Origin: CAZKWG01 sp964615375
Lineage (GTDB): Bacteria > Myxococcota_A > UBA796 > CAZKWG01
DNA: 6,534 nucleotides
Direction of reading: 5' to 3'
Assembly: GCA_964615375.1 (NCBI GenBank)
Contig: CAZTOW010000112.1
Location: forward strand, 1-6,534
Below are positions 1-6,200 of this stretch, piece after piece; position 1 is the first letter of the stretch, and every line of letters begins with the position of its first letter. The position numbers and the translations under genes are program-made. A model generated the notes under the pieces. The model saw only the letters and a list, made by a program, of their open reading frames with translations, was not told where the DNA came from and made no database searches.

Positions 1-215
1 GCGTCGCCGCCGCCGTCGCCGGGGCTGTCGACCGCCGTCGCCTCGTCGCCTGGGTCGTCCCCTCCCCCGCCGCGAACCTCGACGACCTCCGCGAATTCCT
101 CGCCGCCCGACTGCCGGATCACATGGTCCCGGCGGCCATCGTCTCCCTCGACGCCCTCCCGCTCTCGGCCAACGGCAAGCTCGACCGCGCCGCGCTCCCG
201 CTGCCCGACGATCTG
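1..215 (+). other. Adenylation domain, C-terminal tail (end of A8 region to A10), partial
   Basis: Residues 1-71 of the visible frame. The first visible residues correspond to the stretch just after motif A8. They are followed by the hinge to the small lid subdomain, motif A9 (LPDHMVP, 111-131) and motif A10 (PLSANGKLDR, ending at 188). The A10 lysine (codon 177-179) is the conserved residue that contacts the carboxylate and phosphate in adenylate formation and is invariant in the ten-residue code. The rest of the code lies upstream of the window, so substrate specificity cannot be read. Unlike the next A domain, this one passes directly from the A8 region to A9 with no embedded methyltransferase: about 16 residues separate AWVVP from LPDHMVP. 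Leu and Ala codons here mostly end in C, like the core of the next A domain. Confidence 0.93.
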
Positions 216-3200
216 CGCCCCCGCCGCGCCCCGGCCAACGAGCTGGAGCGCGCCGTCGCGTCCGTCTGGTCGGATCTGCTCGGTCAGCCCGAGCTCAGCG
301 TGGACGAGCCCTTCTTCCAGCTCGGCGGCGACTCGCTGCTGGCGGTGCGCGTCTCGGCGCGGCTCGGGGCCCTGTTGGGTTGTGAGGTGCCGCTGCGCCT
401 GCTGCTGTCCAACCCCACGGTGGCCTCGCTGGCCGCGGCGGTGGGCAGGCTGCCAGCCGCCGCGATCCCGGCCCTGATCCCCGATCCCGCGCGCCGCTAC
501 CAGCCCTTCCCGCTCACGGAGGTCCAGCGCGCCTACTGGCTGGGCCGCACCGAGGGCCTGGAGCTCGGGGGCATCGCCGCCTGGGTCTACCTGGAGCTGG
601 AGCCCGCGCTGCGCGACCCGAGCGCCTGGGAGCGGGCCTGGCGCGCGCTGATCGAGGCGCACGACGCCCTGCGGACGATCTTCCTGCCCGACGGCACCCA
701 GCGCGCCCTGCCCGAGGCCCCGAATTGGAGCCTGGAGGTCGAGGATCTGCGCGGCCAGCCCGAGCCCGAGGCCCGCCTGCAGGAGCTCCGGGAGGCGCGC
801 GCCCGCCAGGCCCGGCCCGTAGGTCGTTGGCCGCTCTTCGACGTCGCCGCCGCCCTGTACGACGGGCCGGAAGGGGAGGTTCTGCGTCTCTTCTTCGGGA
901 TCGACGTGCTGCTGGCCGACGGCTTCAGCGTCGTCACGCTGCTGTCTCAGTGGGCCGCGCTGGCCCGGCAGCCCGCGCCGACCCTGGCCCCGCCGCCGCT
1001 GGCCTTCCGCGACGTGGTGCTGGCCCTGGCGCGCGAGGAGGGATCTCCGGCCTGGGAGGCGGATCGCGCCTGGTGGCTGGAGCGCCTGGACCGCCTGCCG
1101 CCCGCGCCTGAGCTCCCCGCGCGGGCCCCGACCTCGCTGGCTCCCCCGCGCTTCGAGCGGCGGGTGGCGCGGGTGGAGCTGCCGCGCTGGCGTCGACTCC
1201 AGTCGGCGGCCCAGCGGCGCGGGCTCACCCCCACCGTGGCCCTGATGAGCGCCTTCGCCCGGACGCTCTCGACCTGGAGCGCGCGGCCGGACTTCACCCT
1301 CAACCTCACGCTCTTCCAGCGCCCGGCCCTCCACCCGGCGATGGAGCAGGTCATCGGCGACTTCACGCTGACCAGCCTGCTGGCGGTCGAGCCTCGTCCA
1401 GGCGAGGCCCTGGGCGCGCTGGCCGAGCGGATCCGCGACCAGCTCCGCGAGGATCTGGACCACGCCCGATTCAGCGGGATGCGCGTCCTGCGGGAGCTCT
1501 CCGGTCGACGCGGGGCCCCGGTGCTCATGCCCGTGGTGTTCACGTCGGGGCTCTCCATGGGCATGGCCGGCGCGCTGGGCGAGCTGGGCCGCACGGTCTG
1601 GGGCCTCACCCAGACGCCGCAGGTCTGGCTGGATCATCAGGTAGGAGAGGACCCCGAGGGGCTCCTGCTGATGTGGGACGCGGCGGAGGATCGCTTCGCG
1701 CCGGGCGCGCTGGACGCGATGTGGGAGGCTTATGTTGGGTTGGTGGAGCGGCTGTGTGAGGAGGAGGGTGTGTGGGATCGGCCGGTGGACGGGCTGGTGC
1801 CAGCGGGGCAGCTGGCGGTGAGGGAGCGGGTGAATCGGTGGGAGGGGGAGCCGCCGCGGAGGAGCCTGGTGGCGGGCTTCCTGGAGCAGGTGGCGGCGCG
1901 GCCGGACAAGGTGGCGGCCCGGGGGGTGGAGCAGAGCTTTACGTATGGGGAGCTGGAGGCGCGGAGCCGGGCGCTGGCGGAGGCGCTGGTGGCGGCGGGG
2001 GCGCGCGGGCTGGTGGCGGTGGTGTTGCCGAAGGGGCCGCTGCAGGCGGTGGCGACGCTGGGGGTGCTGCGGGCGGGGTGTGCGTATCTTCCGGTGGATC
2101 CTGAGCTCCCGCTGGCGCGGATTCGGGCGCTGCTGGAGGATGGGGAGGTTGGGGTCGTGGTGTCGGAGCCTGCGGTGCGGGAGAGGTTGGCGCATGATCT
2201 AGGGTTGGATTGGGTGGATGTGTTGGATCCGGGTATGTGGGTTGACGGGGATGGCGGCTGGGCCGACGACCCTCATCCGCCCCTTCGGGGCACCTTCTCC
2301 CGGGGGGAGAAGGGGAGGATGGCGGAGGGAGATGGTGGCTGGGGCGACGATTCTCACGAGAGAGAGCAGATCTCAGCCGACCTCCGTCCTCCCCCTCTCC
2401 CCCCGGGAGAGGGTGGCGCGCAGCGCCGGGTGAGGGGGAGCTCCGGCCATGCAGAATCGTCTGCCATGGAAGGACATGGCGGCTGGGCCGCCGATTCTCA
2501 GGAGAGAGAGGAGATCTTGTCCGGCATCCATCCTCCCCCTCTCCCCCCGGGAGAGGGTGGCGCGCAGCGCCGGGTGAGGGGGAGCTCCGGCCATGCAGAG
2601 TCGTCTTCTGCGGACTGCACCCTCCCCGACATCGACCCGTCCTCCCTGGCCTACGTGATCTACACCTCCGGCTCCACCGGGAAGCCCAAGGGCGTCATGA
2701 TCACCCACGAGGCCGCCTGGAACACGATCGCCGACATCAACACCCGATTCAACGTCAGCCCTGACGACACCGTCCTGGCCCTCTCCGCCCTCTCCTTCGA
2801 TCTCTCCGTCTACGACCTCTTCGGCGTCCTCGCCGCCGGCGGCACCATCCAGTACCCGCCCCCGGACTCCACCCGAGACCCCAACGCCTGGCCCCTCGAC
2901 GGCGTCACCCTCTGGAACACCGTCCCCCAGCTCATGGAGATGCTCCTCGACAGCGGGCGACGTCTCCCCCCGAGCCTCCGTCTCGCCATGTGGTCCGGCG
3001 ACTGGATCCCGCTCTCCCTCCCCGACCGCGTCCGCGCCCAGGTCCCCACCGCCCGACTCATCTCCCTCGGCGGCGCCACCGAGGCCAGCATCTGGTCCAT
3101 CTTCCACGAGATCACGGCCCTCCACCCCCACTGGACCTCCATCCCCTACGGCCTCCCCCTCACCCACCAGACCTGGCACGTCCTCGACGCCGACCTCGCC

Positions 3201-6200
3201 CCCCGCCCCGACGGCGTCCCCGGCGAGCTCTACATCGGCGGATTCGGCCTCGCCCTCGGCTACTGGCGAGATCCCGCCCGGACCGCCGAGCGCTTCCTCA
3301 CCCACCCCCAGACCGGAGAGCGCCTCTACCGCACCGGAGACCTCGGCCGCGCCTTCCCCGACGGCAGCCTCGAGTTCCTCGGCCGCAAGGACCACCAGGT
3401 CAAGATCCGCGGACACCGCGTGGAGCTCGGCGAGATCGAAGCCACCCTCCTCCAGCACCCAGGCGTCGCCGCCGCCGTCGCCGGGGCCGTCGACCGTCGC
3501 CGCCTCGTCGCCTGGATCGTGCCCCAGACCACGCCGCTGCCGCCCTCGCCGATCGCAGAGCAGTGGGCCCCCGCCCTCGAGGCCGCTGAGGCCACGCACC
3601 TCGCCCAGCCCGATCCCGCGCCCACCCTCGCCCGCTTCGAGGAGGCCAGCGCCACCTTCACGGCGGCGCAGATCCGCCGCGCCCTCGCCGCGCTCGGCTT
3701 CTTCCTCCAGCCCGGAGAGACTCGCTCAGAGGCCGAGATCCAGGGCGCCGTGGTCCCCGCCTTCCACCGCTGGACCCGCCGCGCGCTGCGCCTGCTGGCC
3801 GAGGCCGGTCACCTGCGCCCCCGAGGAGACGCCTGGGAGGCCGCGCTCCCCGTGCCCGCGGAGATCGGGCTGGGCGCAGACGCTGAGGACGAGCAGCGCC
3901 CCCTCCTGCGGCTGATGGCGCGCTATGGCGAGGCCCTGCCCGAGATCCTGCGCGGGCGGACCAACCCGCTGGAGATCCTGTTCGAAGGCGGCGCGTCCGA
4001 GGGCGCGCTGGACTTCTACCAGGACGGATTTGCTGAGGCCAACGCCGTGCTCGGCGCGCTGGTGCAGACCCTGGGCGCCCGCGGCCCGCTGCGCGCGCTG
4101 GAGTTCGGCGGCGGCACGGGCGGCACGACCCGCGCCCTGCTCCCCCGCCTGAGCTCAGAGTCCACCTACACCTTTACCGACGTCAGCCGCTACTTCCTGG
4201 ACACCGCCGCCCGCGACCTGCACCACCCCGGTCTGCGCACGGCGGCCTACGACATCGACCGCGACCCGCGCGCCCAGGATCTGCCGGAGGCCGGCTACGA
4301 TCTGCTCGTCGGCGCCAGCGTCCTGCATGCGGCGCGGCGGCTGGAGCCCACCCTCGCCCACCTGGCGCGCCTGGTGGCCCCGGGCGGGGTGCTGGCCCTC
4401 ATCGAGGCGACGCGCCTGCTGCCCGTGCTGCACCTGGTCATGGCTTTGCAGCCGGGCTTCGACCACTTTGAGGACACCGATCTGCGGCCGGAGCACTGCC
4501 TCCTGCCCGCCGAGACCTGGGAGCGTCTGCTGCGGGGCGCCGGCTTCGACGAGGTGCAAACCCTGCGTCGACCGGGCTCCCTGGCCGATCGCACCGGCGT
4601 CGTCGTGATCCTGGCCCGGCGCTCGCCCGAGGCGGTGGGCCTGGCGCAGGTGCCGGCGGACGACCTGCGCGCCCTGGCCGCCCGTCACCTGCCCGATCAC
4701 ATGGTCCCCTCGGCCTTTTTGACCCTGGACGCCCTGCCGCTCAGCGCGAACGGCAAGGTCGATCGCGCCGCCCTGCCCCTGCCGCGCGAGCTGACGGCGG
4801 CCGAGCGTCGGGCCCCCTCGACCCCGCTGGAGCGGGCGGTGTACGGGGTCTTCACCGAGGTGCTGGGCCTCGCGGAGCTGGGGATCGACGAGCCCTTCTT
4901 CGCGCTGGGTGGGGACTCGCTCTCCGCGGTGCGCGCCTCCGCCCGCCTGGGCGAGCTGCTGGGTGGAGAGGTCCCGCTCGGGCTCCTCCTGGGCAACCCC
5001 AGCGCGGCGAGCCTGGCGGCGACCCTGGGCCAGCGCCTCCCCTCGACCGGGCGCGCGCGCCTGCTGCCCGACGAGGCGGCGCGCTTCGAGCCCTTCCCGC
5101 TCACCGACATCCAGCGCGCCTACTGGCTGGGCCGCACCGAGGGCCTGGAGCTGGGCGGCGTGGCGGCCTGGGTATATCTGGAGGTGGAGACGGACCTGCT
5201 GGACGCGGGGGCCTGGGAGCGGGCCTGGCGCGAGCTGATCCAGACCCACGACGCGCTGCGGACGGTGGTGCTGCCCGACGGGCTCCAGCAGGTGCTCCGC
5301 GAGCTGCCCGAGTGGCGGCTGCCCGTGGTGGATCTGCGAGGAACGCCCGATGCCGCTGTCCGCCTCCTCGCCCTGCGCGCCGAGCTCTCCGAGCAGGTGC
5401 GGCCCGCCGATCGCTGGCCCCTCTTCGATCTGCGCGCCGCGGTCTTCGCGGGAGCCGGCGGAGCGCCTGCGCTGCGGCTCTTCGTCGGCATCGACGTGCT
5501 GATCGCGGACGGGTGGAGCCTGATGGTGCTGCTGCAGCAGTGGGGAGAGGCCGCGCGCTCGGGCCAGGCGCCGCGCGCCCCGGCCGTGCGCTTCCGCGAC
5601 GTGGTCCTGGCCGTGCAGGCTGAGGAGGGCGGCCCGGAGTGGAGCCGCGCCCGGGACTTCTGGCGCGCACGACTGGACAGCCTGCCCTCCGCGCCCGCCC
5701 TGCCGCTCTCCCGGCTGCCCGCCGAGCGACGCGCGCGCTTCCAACGCCGGCTCTCGCGCCTGGACCACACCCGCTGGGCCCGCTGGCAGGCCGCCGCCCA
5801 CGCCCGCGGCCTCACGCCGTCCAGCGCGCTGCTGGGCGCCTACGGCAGCGTGCTCGCCGCCTGGAGCGCGAGCCCCCACTTCTGCTTGAACCTGACCCTC
5901 TTCGAGCGCCCGCCCCTGCACCCGGACCTGGAGCGGGTGGTGGGCGACTTCACGCTCACGGATCTACTGGAGGTGGAATTCCGCGGTGGGGAGAGCTTCG
6001 CCGCGGGGGCGGCGCGCGTGCAGGCTCGGATGGCCGAGGACCTGGAGCACCGGCGCTACTCGGGCGTGCGCGTCCTGCGCGACCTCTCCGCCGCCCGCGG
6101 GGCGCCGGTGCTGGCGCCGGTGGTGTTCACGTCGGGTCTGTCCATGGGGATCCGCGGGCGCCTGGAGCAGCTCGGGCGGCCGGTCTGGGGCCTGTCACAG

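Larger units (their letters stand above)
2248..2616 (+). repeat. In-frame triple REP/BIME-like palindromic repeat insert within the A domain (between A2 and A3)
   Basis: These 369 bases (123 codons) have no counterpart in ordinary A domains. They separate the normal sequence ending near LGLDWVDVLDP from the normal DIDPSSLAYVIY that leads into motif A3. They consist of three related units: R0 (2248-2328, 81 bases), R1 (2329-2472) and R2 (2473-2616), the latter two 144 bases each. All unit lengths are multiples of three, and the host frame stays open. Each unit begins with ATGG(C/T)GGCTGGG, translated as GDGGW or GHGGW, and contains a GC-rich hairpin core. The R0 core is inverted relative to R1 and R2. 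The complement of the R1/R2 core reads as the proteobacterial-type intergenic palindrome that translates to PHPALRATLSRGERG in spurious ORFs. The peptide made here is Gly/Pro/Arg/Ser-rich and probably disordered. Confidence 0.9.
1830..4790 (+). other. Cysteine-specific adenylation domain, interrupted by a repeat insert and an embedded methyltransferase-like domain
   Basis: This domain would activate L-Cys as the AMP ester and load it on T2. Motifs seen: A1 FTYGEL (1938-1955), A2 LRAGCAYLPVD (2067-2099), A3 P-loop YTSGSTGKPKG (2661-2693), A4 FDLSVYD (2796-2816), A5-region SLGGATEAS (3063-3089), A6 GELYIGG (3222-3242), A7 YRTGDL (3327-3344), A8 from GRKDHQVKIRG (3381), A9 LPDHMVP (4689-4709) and A10 SANGKVDR (4743-4766). 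Aligning by eye to the GrsA-PheA numbering gives the specificity code D(2799) L(2802) Y(2811) N(2916) M(2988) S(2994) L(3066) I(3090) W(3093) K(4755). This matches the established cysteine code D-L-Y-N-L-S-L-I-W-K at nine of ten positions. About 123 residues of repeat-derived sequence sit between A2 and A3, and about 375 residues of methyltransferase fold sit between A8 and A9. All catalytic motifs are intact, so function is likely but depends on the repeat insert being tolerated. Confidence 0.94.

Noticed and set aside
1772..2104. Gly/Ala-rich open frame on the + strand in another phase
   Set aside because: It is a shadow of the NRPS frame in the G-rich block. Motifs A1 and A2 are read only in the main frame.
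2393..2557. Rho-independent terminators at the strong hairpins
   Set aside because: No T-tract follows any of the hairpins, and they lie in the middle of an open coding frame.
2248..2616. Pseudogene or frameshift explanation for the A-domain interruption
   Set aside because: The frame is preserved through all three repeat units and continues without a stop to the end of the window, with all downstream catalytic motifs intact.
2329..2616. CRISPR array
   Set aside because: There are only two tandem 144-base units and one inverted partial copy. No short regular repeats with unique spacers are present.
2373..3599. Antisense open frame of 408 codons containing two PHPALRATLSRGERG-like segments
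   Set aside because: The two segments are the palindromic repeats read backwards, and the rest is the complement of the A core (Gly/Glu/Asp/Val-rich). It is not a gene, though it helped recognise the repeat family.
4155..5921. Long antisense open frame of 588 codons on the minus strand
   Set aside because: It is opposite well-conserved T, Cy and methyltransferase motifs, has a low-complexity Arg/Gly/Gln/Ala composition and no recognisable domain. Long spurious antisense frames are expected at this GC content.
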